From NCBI GenBank assembly GCA_037355855.1, contig CM074764.1, positions 2,232,001 to 2,296,000 of the forward strand: DNA of 64,000 nt, written 5' to 3'. This DNA is from Pseudo-nitzschia pungens. Its lineage: Eukaryota; Bacillariophyta; Bacillariophyceae; Bacillariales; Bacillariaceae. This document shows, in pieces, positions 31,170 to 43,030 of this stretch. Below the pieces are notes generated by a model. It ran no database searches and had not been told where the DNA came from. It saw only the letters and a list, made by a program, of their open reading frames with translations. How positions within the stretch are numbered: the stretch's first letter is position 1; every line of letters begins with the position of its first letter. The position numbers and the translations under genes are program-made.

Positions 31170-34100
31170 ATGACCATGTTGGAAAGAGATAAAGATGAAG
31201 AGACAGCTGCACAAGAGGCCGAAGAACAGGAAGGGGAGGACACATCACAGAAGCGACGCAGACCCAATAGACGGAAAGGGAAGATAGGGAATGCAACAGC
31301 ACCCACCTCATTCAAAGGGGGAACTGCAGCAATCAAAGACCATGTATTTGTCCATAGCCAAATCCACACAAAGCAATGGATCACAGCAAGAAAGAAATTT
31401 ATTAACTATGCTGCGAAAACATATGGTGGAAACGAGGAGACGAGTCTCGAAATGAGAAAGCTTACCATTGTCACAATGGAAGAACCAATCGAGCCCACTG
31501 AGGAGATACTCAAAGGACTAACCGATCTAAAAAGGGAGTTCACCAAAGATGATTACAAGCAAGACCTGAAGATATACAAGGACATCATGACCAAGACACG
31601 AAACAATCTGACCAAGCTATACAAGGTGCTCTGGGACCAATGTGATCCCATAATGCACAATAAAATTAAGGCGCATAAAGGAGAATATACAAAGGTGCAT
31701 GCAACCAAATCAGTAACAGGACTCCTAACGCTCATCAAAATGGTATGTGAACAAGGAGATTCAACCCAAAACCGGCGAGTGCAACGATTCCTAACAAAGA
31801 AGAAAGTGTACAACTTTAGGCAAACTGACGAGATGGACCTAGGGGAATATCTGGAGAAGTTTGAGGTTCTCGTTAATGTAGCTGAAAAGAATGGAGCAAG
31901 ATTCTACGATATGGAAGATATCCAAGATGTTCTTACAGAGAAAGGGTATGTGGATATGGAATCATCTGATGCGGAGACCGAATCAAGTGACAAGACCGAA
32001 TCACCAACAGGAACAAAGATAAAGAAAGAAGCGAAAACAACGAAGACAAACAAAATAGAAAAACAGACCAAATCAAGATGGGGAAGCCTAGAAACTGCAA
32101 CAAGGCAAGAAGTAAGATCGATCGCAAGGGATCGAGCGCTAGCAATCATTTTCTTCATGAATTCCAATAATTCGAAGTATGCCATATACAAGCAGGACTG
32201 CCACAATGCTATGTCGAAAGGAAGGGACGAATACCCTAAGCGCCTAGTGGAGGCACATAGAGAACTTGAAGACTTTAAGTTCAACCCACGATTGTACCAG
32301 GTCAACCAAACAGGGGGATCAACACGAGGACGTTTCTCCGGTCATCAATTTCTAATCAATGAAGATAGTGAGGGACAGGATGAAAGACCAACACGGAAAT
32401 GGAGACCAAAAGGAAATTATATATGCCATAATTGCGATCGTGAAAATGATTGTATTGCATCGGACTGTCCCCATACGACGAAGGAGAATGGTGATCCAAC
32501 AAGAGATGAACGGCGCAAGGCCTACAACCAATCAAAGGGACAACGAGAATCCGGTCAGTGCAATATAATGGAAGGGAGTGACATACATTCAATACCTGAC
32601 AATCAAGATGACACGTGGGAGACAGAATTGGATGGGGATGATTATGAGGTACAATTCTATATGAGTGATGAAGCCGGGGTCTTAGTTGAAGATCTCCGGG
32701 GGAAAAATAAACATGCCTTCAACCAATGCAAGAAAAGACTGAACCCAAGGTGGATCCTCATCGACAATTGTTCCAGCGTAAATGTATTCTACAACAAGAG
32801 ATTTCTCAAGAATATTCGGCGAGCACCGAAGGTCTTACATCTATATTCCAACGCTGGGAAAGCAGTCATAACACAAATCGGTGATCTACCGGGATTTGGC
32901 GAGGTGTATTTTTATCCAGGAGGGATAGCAAACATCCTTTCATTCCACATTGTGACCAACATGCCTGGATATATTGTGGAATATCATAATGGAATAGAGG
33001 ATGCGTTCTGGGTAACCAACCCAAAAGGCATAATTCGGCGATTCATACCATCAGACAAGGGATTGTACTACTGGGATAGCACCGAGGCCATCCTCATTCT
33101 GACGTCAGGGCAATCATTCGCAGAGACAGAATCAAGCAAAATTCTCACAAAAAGACAATACAACCGCCATTGCGGTGAGGAAATTACAAGTAGTAACAAA
33201 CTGGAGCGACGCCGACATGATTCGAGCCATTAAGAACGGAACAATATTGAACAACCCATTCACACCAAGGGATGTTACAATTATGAATAAGATTTTCGGA
33301 ACCCGAGTGGCTGGATTACAAGGGAAGACGGTCCGACAGAAACGGAAGGAATTAAAGACAAATCTTACGGCAATACCACAGACGATTATGGATCACTACA
33401 TGGACCTGACAGTATCGATCGATATCATGAAGGTCAACAAGATACCATCCATGGTCACCATCAGCAAGCACATCCACTATGGAACTGCCAATCCGATTGA
33501 GGATATGACTGAAGAGACCATGTTCAGGGTGTTAAAGGAGTTACAGAAATTTTATCAGCGCCGGGGATTCAAAATTGGGCTTATATTAGCCGACAAGCAG
33601 TTCGAGTGCTTAGATAATGAGCTTGCGGGCATAGGAATCCTACTTAACATTGCAGCACACGATGAACATGTGCCTGAAGTCGAACAATTCATCCGCGTAA
33701 TAAAGGAGAGATCAAGATGTGCTTTTCACAACACTCCATTCAAGAAAATACCAAACAGGATGGTGATTGGGCTTATTGCGGGAGTTATGGTGTATATAAA
33801 TGGCATATCATGGGAAGGGGGCGTATCAAAAATCCTATCGCCCATGACCATTGTAACGGGAAAGAAGTTAGATTATAAACTACACTGTATTGTGCCCTTC
33901 AGTACATATGCTCAGGTTCGGAGGGGAACTGATAATACCCTGAAAACAAGAACGTTTGGAGCAATAGCCATGGGGCCTATGCATAATTTACAAGGCGGAA
34001 TAACATTTATGAGCCTAACAACGGGCAGGAAAATAGAGAGAGATAGATCTGATTACCACATACTTCCCATGCCGGATGAGGTGATAGATCAAGTGAACAC

Positions 34101-36465
34101 CATGGGGGAGAGGAACCCTGAAGGACTCCCGTTTACCGATGGGCACAACAACGAACTCTCAGACAGTGAGGATATCACAGAAGATGTTGAAGAGGATGTG
34201 CCAATCGCGAAGGATCCTGACATCGATGAGAACGGGGACATGGATCCCGAGGTAGACTCTGAAGATGAAGAAAGTACAGGAGTGGATAATGAGACAGACA
34301 ACAACAAGGAAGACAACGCCGAGAACACAGGAGTGAACGACGAAATTGAGATTGTCTTTGAAGATGATAGCGAAGCAGAAGAAAGCGCTTCTGAAAACGA
34401 GAGCGAGGATAACGATGAGCCGATTGGGGGTGAAGAGGAAGAGGGACACGACAGTGACGAAGATAGTGATGACACCACAGCACGGCCAACCAGACGAAAT
34501 ACCCAACCATACATATGGCCAGGGTATGAGGACGCATATGTGAACATTATGGCTGAGGAATCTCACTGTAAGCGATTTCGGGGTGTGAATAAAGGAGGAT
34601 CAGCGCACAGGAGTGCATATCAATACCTACAAAGAACAACTGAGTTCAAGGAGGGCATTAAACCCATTGCTACAGGAAACGAGCAATATAACTATCAGCG
34701 AGCTATGGAATTCCTGGGAACAGCATCCCAGAAATGTCAAGACAAAATGACCCATTTCCTGATGACCCAATACGGACTGAAAGCCAGACTGGAGAAGTTT
34801 GGCGATGAAGGAAAGGCAGCAACTACTAAGGAGATGAAACAAATGTTGGTGAGGGAAGTGTTTCAAGAAATTAATTATGACACACTCTCAAATGAAGACA
34901 AGAGACTGGCTCTGCCCATCCTACTGTTTCTAACTAGGAAACGAGACGGAAGTGTGAAGGGGCGTGCCTGTGCCGATGGAAGGAAACAGAGAATATGGAT
35001 GAACAAAGAGGACACACGCTCACCGACTGTATCAACTGAGGGGCTCTTCTATCTGTTGATGATGGATGCATATGAAGAACGTGACGTTGCCACACTAGAT
35101 TTTCCGGGACACTTCCTACAAACGCCCATGGAAGGACACCTTATTTTAAGAGTGGATGGGGAGTTAGCATTGGCACTGGTGGAACTTGACAGCAAGAGAT
35201 GGAAACCACACCTACAGCAGATCCGAGGGAGGTGGATCATCTTCGTTAAGTGCAGCAAAGCAATATACGGTACGTTGAATGCAGCATTGTTGTCCTACAA
35301 GAAACTGATTGGACATCTCAGCGAGTGGGAGTTCATAATGAACCCATATGACCCATGTGTGTGGAACAAAATGATTGATGGGAAATAGATGAGAGTAGCC
35401 TTCCATGTTGATGATATGAAGATCAGTCACGCGAATGCCAATGAGGTAACTAAAGTAATCGACAAACTGAAGGGGATCTATGGCAAGACAGATCCTATGA
35501 CAGAGGTAAGAGGTGAGATACATGAGTATCTGGGCATGACAATCGACTTCCGGAAGAAGGGAGAGGTAAAGATCAGCATGTATGATTACATTCAGAAGAT
35601 GCTGAATGATATCAACAATGATATGAAGGGAGAAAAGCCCACAGCGGCGCCAGAACACCTGTTCCGGACTACAGCAGACGCCAACAATAGTGCCAACAAG
35701 CTTGACAAGGAAAAGAAGGATTATTTCCACACTATGACAGCAAGGGCATTGTATCTGGGGAAACGGGGACGTCCAGACCTACAGACAGCAGTTGTGTTCC
35801 TCTGTACACGGGTCCGGGATCCAGATGAACATGATTATAAGAAACTAGGACACCTGTTGAAATACTTACAGGGATCACGACATCTTCCACTGATCCTAAA
35901 GTATGATGGAAAAGAGATCTCACTCTATATTGATGGGGCCCATGCAGTTCACGAGGACATGAGGGGACACGTTGGTGTGATGGTCACCAGAGGACAGGGG
36001 ACCATTTATGGATCATCAAATAAAACAAAACTGAACACCACAAGCTCCACGGAGACTGAAATTGTTGCCGTCGGTGAGAAACTACCAAAACACATATGGT
36101 TTAGATATTTTTGATTGGCTCAGGGAGGAAATAGTAATGAGGATGTGTTGTATCAGGACAACGAGGCAGCTATGCTCCTAGAGAACAATGGAAGATTATC
36201 ATGTGGAAAGGGTTCGAAACATATCCACATTCGGTATTTCTTTATCACTGATCGGGTCAAGCGGAAGGAGATTGTGGTTTGTCATTGTCCAACGAAGGAG
36301 ATGATTGCCGACTACTATACAAAGCCAGTACAGGGAGCACTCTTTCAGAAGTTCAGAAACCTTATATTGGGAATCGATGATAAAGATGACAAGCAATATC
36401 GAAAGGAATATGAGGAGGCAATGATTAGATTTGGATTAACGCCGAGCACTGAAGAGCCGGAATGA
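31170..36465 (+). pseudogene. Copia A gag-pol, with three lesions
   Basis: From ATG 31170: gag with an acidic/Lys-rich start, a knuckle-like CHNCDRENDCIASDC (C-x2-C-x5-C-x4-C, no His) near 32424, then a protease-like LIDNCSSVNVFY near 32755 (Asn-Cys where Ser/Thr-Gly is usual). Integrase follows (33290-34100), an acidic linker, RT (34900-35600) with FHVDDMK, and RNase H with SLYIDGAHA, STETEIVA and ADYYTKP. Compared with copia B an extra A near 33138 shifts the frame (33233/33175), a Gln codon is TAG at 35386-35388, and a Trp codon is TGA at 36112-36114. The protein cannot be made whole, yet the LTRs are identical. Confidence 0.88.
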
Positions 36466-36478
36466 ATCCACAGGAGTG

Positions 36479-36723
36479 TGTTAGGAAAATATTAAAGTTA
36501 GGGTTCACAAAATGAAAATGACCGTTGAGGTTCTTCGAAATGTTCATGGAGGCTGGAGAACCACAAATTTATTTGGAGAACCAGAAATGAAAATCCTGGT
36601 CAGTTGAATGGTCAAAATTATGTCAAGAAAGGTATTCTCGACATCTCACTTTTTACGTTAATACAATTAGTGCATTTATGTTATGTTACATTGATTGTAG
36701 ACTTGTTCTGATAATTTACAAGA
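36479..36723 (+). repeat. 3' LTR of copia A
   Basis: Identical to 30868-31112 by eye; preceded by CCACAGGAGTG, a weak polypurine-like tract shared with copia B. Confidence 0.92.
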
Positions 36724-37129
36724 GTTTTATCGTCGCCACCTGTGGCTATGGCTAAATAAGCGTTGGCTGAATGTACTTCTGGTGGCAAGAGAGTTGAATA
36801 CGTCAGCATCATCTCCCACTTCTGACTGCGGCTCAAGAAGCTTTGGCCCGGCTCTAACATTGCATTTTTTGAAATGACCTACAATAGCTCTCTCCCCAAT
36901 CCACTTGCGCTACTATCTCAAATGTGTTTTCGCTTTTCAAAATATGTGATAGAAGCTCCGTACCCAATGAGAAAATTCACGAAGTTCTCACACAAGCTTC
37001 TGTACAATGTGTCCACGGTTTTGACGCGTTATTTGATTTAGAGCTCTCCATTGACCTTCGCTTTTGCTTTTTTTTCTCTAGTTGTGAAGCTTGTTCTCAA
37101 CCGCTCCATTGCGGCTCTAGAAGGGTTGG
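36724..37129. other. Host spacer between the copia elements
   Basis: GTTTT (36724-36728) and GTTGG (37125-37129) are the target duplications of copia A and B. The ~400 bases between have no long ORF and a CTTTTGCTTTTTTTTC pyrimidine run near 37062-37078; they may be upstream DNA of the membrane-protein gene at 43031. Confidence 0.6.
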
Positions 37130-37383
37130 TGTTAGGAAAATATTAAAGTTAGGGTTTACAAAATGAAAATTGACCGTTGGATCCGACATGACATTATTGG
37201 AGGCCGGAGAACCACAAATTTTTGGAGAACCAGAAATGACTATCCGAGTCAGTTGAATGATCAAAATTATGTCAAGAGAGGTAGAAATACAAATACCTCT
37301 ACATCTCACTTTTACGATAATACAATTAGTACATTTACGTTATGTTACATCTGATTGTAGACTTGTTTTGATAATTTACAAGA
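37130..37383 (+). repeat. 5' LTR of copia B
   Basis: 254 bases, TGTTAGG...TTTACAAGA. The PBS-complementary stretch here has four Ts; the 3' LTR copy has five. Confidence 0.9.
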
Positions 37384-37398
37384 TATTATCGTAAAAAG
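37384..37398 (+). promoter_or_regulatory. Self-complementary primer-binding site, copia B
   Basis: TATTATCGTAAAAAG abuts the LTR and is the exact reverse complement of 42863-42877 in the 3' LTR (one T fewer in the 5' LTR). It differs from copia A by one base (TATTAAC/TATTATC), and the LTR partner carries the matching change. Confidence 0.72.
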
Positions 37399-37440
37399 GC
37401 AAGGTTAAACAAGGAAGATAACTCAAGATAATTCACGACC

Positions 37441-40400
37441 ATGTCGGAAAAAGATGAAGATATAGCCGGACAAGAGGCTGAAGAGCATGATGAAGAGGAT
37501 ACATCACAAAAGAAACGGAGACCCAACAGGCGCAAGGGGAAAGGACCAAGCGGATCAGGACCCAGCGTGGCTTTCAAAGGGGGAACCCCGGCAATCAAGG
37601 ACCATGTATTTGTCCACAGTCAAATCCACACAAAGAAGTGGATTACTGCTAGGAAGAAGTTTATTAACTATGCAGCAAAGACATATGGTGGGAACGAGGA
37701 GACAAGCCTCGAAATGCGAAAGCTAACAATCGTGACAATGGATGAGCCTGTTGAACCAACCGAGGAGGAACTCAAGGAACTGAGTGATCTGAAAAGGGAA
37801 TTCACCAAGGATGAATACAAACAGGACCTAAAAATCTACAAGGATATCATGAATAAAACAAGAAACAACCTAACCAAGTTATACAAGGTGCTCTGGGATC
37901 AATGCAACCCGATCATGCATAACAAGATCAAAGCCCACAAGGATGATTATACCAAGGTACATGCCACAAAATCAGTTACAGGGCTCCTAACGATAATCGA
38001 AATGGTGGTATGTGAACAAGGAGACGCGACCAGAAACAGACGAGTACAGAGATTTCTAACCAAGAAGAAGGTATACAACTTTCGACAAACTGATGACATG
38101 GATCTGGGAGAATACCTGGAGGAATTTGAAGTCCTAGTGAACGTAGCTGAAAAGAATGGTGCAAGATTCTACGACATGGAGGATATACAGGACGTTCTGA
38201 CAGACAAAGGATACATTGATGTGGAATCATCCGATGCAGAGACTGAATCAGGGGATGAAACCAAATAGCCTCCTATCAAGAAAGAAGATGTGAAGAAGGA
38301 AACAAAGAAAGAACCATCAAAAATAGTAAAACAAACCAAATCGAAGTGGGGAAGCTTGAAAACCAAAACAAAACAACAAGTGAGAGCAGTTGCACTTGAC
38401 AGAGCACTAGCGATCTTATTTTTCATGAACTCGAACGACTCCAAGTATGTGATCTACAAACAAGACTGTCATAATGCCATGGCCAAAGGACGGGACGAAT
38501 ACCCGAAGAGTGTGGTGGAAGCACACACTGAACTTGAGGATTTCAAATTCAACCCAAGGCTATACCAAGTCAACCGAACAGGCGGATCTTTGCGTGGCCG
38601 ATTCTCCGGACACCAGTTTCTAATCGAAGATGATAATGATGAACAGGACGAGTCGACAACACCAAGGAAATGGAGACCAAAAGGAAACTACATATGTCAT
38701 AACTGTGATCGGGAGAATGATTGTATTGCATCTGATTGTCTACATACAACAAAAGAAAATGGTGATCCCATAAGGGACGAACGCCGAAAGGCATACAACC
38801 AAGCAAAGGCACAATGCGAATCCGGACAATGTAACATCATGGAGGGAAGTGAGGGTGAAACGACGGAGGACAAGGAGCATGAATGGGAAACGGAACTGGA
38901 TGGAGATGACTACGACGTCCAATTTTATATGAATGACTAAGACACCGTGCTAGTGGAGGACCTACGTGGCAAGAACAAGCATGCTTTCAACCAATGCAGA
39001 AAGAGTTTGAATCCAAAATGGATCCTCATCGACAACTGCTCAAGTGTGAATGTTTTCTACAACAAACGATTCCTCAAGAACATCCGAAGCGCATCAAAAG
39101 TGTTACACTTGTACACCAATGCCAGGAAGGCCATTATAACCCAAATTGGCGACCTCCCAGGATTTGGGGAAGTATATTTTTATCCAGACGGCATCGCCAA
39201 CATCCTATCATTCAACATAGTAACCAATATGCCAGGATATATCGTGGAATATAACAATGGAATAGAAGATGCATTCCATGTGACGAATCCGAAGGGGATA
39301 ACACGCAAGTTTGTGCCGTCGGCAAAGGGCCTATATTACTGGGAAAGCACCCATGCAATAACCTTGGCACAATCGTTTATCAAAACAGATATTAAGCTGG
39401 AACAAATCGGTGTAGAGACCGTAAAAGGGAACCAATCGAAATTCTCTCAAAAGGACAATGCAACGGCACTAGCAGTAAGAAGATTACAGGACGTGACCAA
39501 TTGGAGTAACACGGACATGATCAAAGCAATCAAAAATGGAACCATTTTGAACAATCCATTCACTCCAAGAGATGTCACCATCATGGACAAGATATTCGGG
39601 CCACGAGTTGCTGGGCTACAAGGGAAGACGGTACGGGATAGACGAAAAGAGGTAAAAACGACACTAATCGGGATACCGCAGACAATCATGGACCACTATA
39701 CAGAACAAACGGTGTCCATTGACATAATGAAGGTGAATAAGATCCCATTCATGGTCACCATAAGCAAACATATCCATTATGGAACAGCTAATCCCATTGA
39801 AGACATGACAGAAGAATCGATGTTCAAAGTACTCAATGAGCTGCAGAAATTTTACAAGCGGAGGGGATTCCAAATTGGGCTTATGTTGGGTGATAAACAA
39901 TTCAAGTGCTTAGACAATGAACTTGCAGGCATAGGAATTCTACTTAACGTCGCGGCCCAAGACGAACACGTACCTGAGGTGGAGCGATTCATTCGGGTCA
40001 TAAAAGAAAGGGCAAGATGTGCCTTCCATAATACCCCTTTTAAGAAACTACCAAACAGAATGGTAATTGGACTTATCGCCGGAGTGATGGTCTACATTAA
40101 CGGCATATCATGGGAAGGGGGCGTATCCAAGATCCTATCGCCCATGACCATAGTTACAAACTACACTGTATGGTCCCGCCTTACGGGTCATACGCACAGG
40201 TCCGACGGGGAACCGACAATACACTGAAAACAAGGACATTTGGGGCAATAGCCATGGGGCCCATGCACAACCTACAAGGAGGAATGACCTTTATGAGCCT
40301 AAAAACAGGACAACGAATTGAAAGAGATCGACCCGACTTCCACATACTACCGATGCCAGATGAGGTAATTGATCAAGTTAACAACATGGGGAAAAAGAAC

Positions 40401-42670
40401 CCTGATGGACTGTTGTTCACAGTTGGGCATGACAACCAAATGGTGGGCATGGAAGATGCTGAGGAAGTCGATGACAAGCCGGTCGTGGACATAAGCCAAA
40501 GCGAGGATGATGAAGACGAGGGAGAGGATCTCGATTCTGCGTCCGAAGAGGATGAAGAGAACACAGGAGTGGAGGATGAAGGTCTCCAAGAAGATACCAC
40601 CGAAAATACAGGAGTGGCAAATGAAGAGATCGAAATTGTTTTCGAGACGGACAGCAAGATGGAGGAGAGCGACTCTGACAAGGAGGACAGGGACGACGAA
40701 GACGACGGGGACAGCGTTGGGACAAATGAAAATGATCAGGATGAACAGAGTGACAGTGAGGGAAGCAATGGATCCACAATGTGCCCTAGACGCAACGTCC
40801 AACCATATGTCTGGCCAGGATATGAAGACGCCTATGTTAGATTTAAGGGAGTCACTCATGGAATGTCTCGAAGAACAAAGCACAGGAGTGCATACCAATA
40901 CCTACAAAGAACAATCAAATTTAAGGAGAACGTTGAAGCAATAACATCCGGAAATGAGCAGTATAACTATGAGCGAGCAATGACGTTGCTGGGCACAACA
41001 TCAGAAAAATGTCAAGATAAAGTCACTCACTATTTAATGACCCAATATGGCTTAAAGGCCGGGGTTCGAATGTTTGGCAACGAAGGGAAAGCTGCAACGA
41101 CCAAGGAGATGAAACAGATGTTATCTCGAGAGGTATTTGAGGAGATTGACTATAAGTCTTTGTTGAATGAAGACAAGAAGCTTGCACTACCAATTCTACT
41201 GTTTCTAACAAGGAAGAGAGACGGGAGTGTGAAGGGATGCGCATGCGCTGATGGAAGGAAACAGAGAACATCGACGCGTTCGAGGGACGCGATGTTGCAA
41301 CACTTGACCTACCAGGACATTTCCTACAGACACCAATGGAGGGTCGTCTCATCCTCAGGGTAGACGGCGAACTGGCATTGGCGCTTGTAGAGCTGGACAA
41401 CAACTGGTGGAAACCACACCTACAGAAAGTTAGAGGCAAATGGGTGATATTTGTTAAGTGTAGCAAGGCAATATATGGTACGCTGAACGCAGCGTTGTTA
41501 TCATACAAGAAGCTCATCGGCCACCTCAGCGAGTGGGGATTCGAGATGAACCCATATGATCCATGTGTTTGGAACAAAGTGATCGGAGGGAAACAAATGA
41601 CAATAGCCTTCCATGTGGATGATATGAAGGTTAGTCACGTTGATCTGAATGAAGTGACAGCAATTATAAATAAGCTGAAGGCCATATATGGCAAAACCGA
41701 CCCAATGACCGAAGTGAGAGGAAAACTGCACGAGTATCTTGGGATGACAATTAACTTCCGGGTGAAAGGGGAAGTTAAAATCAGTATGTATGACTATGTA
41801 CAGAAGATGTTAAATGACATCAGCAAGGATATGAAAGGGGAGAAGCCTACAGCGGCACCAGAACATCTGTTTCGGACGGCCGCAGATGATGACCCTGTTC
41901 GTTTGTTGAATCAGAAAGAGAAGGACTACTTCCATACAATGACGGCAAGGGCGCTATACCTTGGAAAGAGGGCACGCCCAGACCTACAGACAGCGGTGGC
42001 ATTCTCATGTACGAGAGTCCGAAGACCAGATGAACATGACTACAAGAAACTTGGGCATCTAATGAAGTATTTACAGGGATCGAAGCATCTGCCTCTAATT
42101 CTCAGGTATGATGGACAAGAGATCTCATTATATATCGATGGAGCACACGCAGTCCACGAGGACATGAGAGGACATGTGGGTGTCATGGTGACGGGAGGTC
42201 GAGGAACCATCTATGGGTCATCGAACAAAACAAAGCTAAACACGACAAGCTCCACTGAAACTGAGATTGTTGCTGTGGGAGAGCGACTACCAAAACACAT
42301 ATGGTTCAGGTACTTTTGGTTGGCACAAGGCGGGGATAGCAACAAGGACGTGCTATACCAGGACAACGAAGCAGCCATCCTATTGGAGAATAATGGGAGG
42401 CTGTCATGTGGAAAAGGTTCGAAGCACATCCACATCTGGTATTTCTTTGTCACCGATTGAATTAAGAGAAAGGAAATTGTGGTTTGACACTGCCCGACAA
42501 AGGAGATGATTGCTGACTACTATACAAAGCCGGTTCAGGGGACACTCTTCCGAAAGTTTCGCAATCTCATATTGGGAATCCAGGAAGACGATGATAAGCA
42601 ATACCAAGAGGAATACAATGAAGCCATGATTAGGTTTGGATTAACATCAAGTACTGAGGAACCGGAGTGA
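37441..42670 (+). pseudogene. Copia B gag-pol, multiply broken
   Basis: Same domain order as copia A. Lesions seen: TAG at 38266-38268 and TAA at 38938-38940 in gag; a small deletion and frame change near 40155-40165 in the integrase; a deletion of roughly 75 bases with frame change near 41265-41300 at the start of RT; TGA at 42458-42460 and 42486-42488 in RNase H. Unlike copia A, it has no frame change at the protease-integrase boundary, which shows the original gag-pol was one continuous frame. It shares the CHNCDRENDCIASDC knuckle and LIDNCSS protease segment. Confidence 0.88.
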
Positions 42671-42683
42671 ATCCACAGGAGTG

Positions 42684-42938
42684 TGTTAGGAAAATATTAA
42701 AGTTAGGGTTTACAAAATGAAAATTGACCGTTGGATCCGACATGACATTATTGGAGGCCGGAGAACCACAAATTTTTGGAGAACCAGAAATGACTATCCG
42801 AGTCAGTTGAATGATCAAAATTATGTCAAGAGAGGTAGAAATACAAATACCTCTACATCTCACTTTTTACGATAATACAATTAGTACATTTACGTTATGT
42901 TACATCCGATTGTAGACTTGTTTTGATAATTTACAAGA
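42684..42938 (+). repeat. 3' LTR of copia B
   Basis: 255 bases, followed by the duplication GTTGG. Confidence 0.9.
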
Positions 42939-43030
42939 GTTGGTTCGATGTACACGTAGTCAACGACCACAGTTTTCTGTAGGTGGACATTGGTGACCTG
43001 GGAGGCTACACTAGCATCACAAAGATCACC

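Larger units (their letters stand above)
30868..36723 (+). mobile_element. Ty1/copia (CoDi-like) retrotransposon A
   Basis: LTRs 30868-31112 and 36479-36723 (245 bases each, identical by eye) begin TGTTAGG and end TTTACAAGA rather than CA. The end was placed from the 5-bp duplication GTTTT (30863-30867 and 36724-36728). Domain order protease, integrase, RT, RNase H marks Ty1/copia, and the integrase/RT style is that of diatom CoDi elements. Confidence 0.92.
37130..42938 (+). mobile_element. Ty1/copia (CoDi-like) retrotransposon B
   Basis: LTRs 37130-37383 and 42684-42938 (two differences by eye: a T-run length and one C/T), duplication GTTGG at 37125-37129 and 42939-42943. It is the same family as copia A, at a different subfamily level, in the same orientation and only ~400 bases away. 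It is more decayed than A. Confidence 0.92.

Noticed and set aside
8548..36114. Reassignment of UGA as a sense codon
   Set aside because: Many TE stops are TGA, but the kinase-like gene ends normally at TGA (48695-48697) and the TE stops fall at decayed Trp/other codons, so ordinary mutation explains them.
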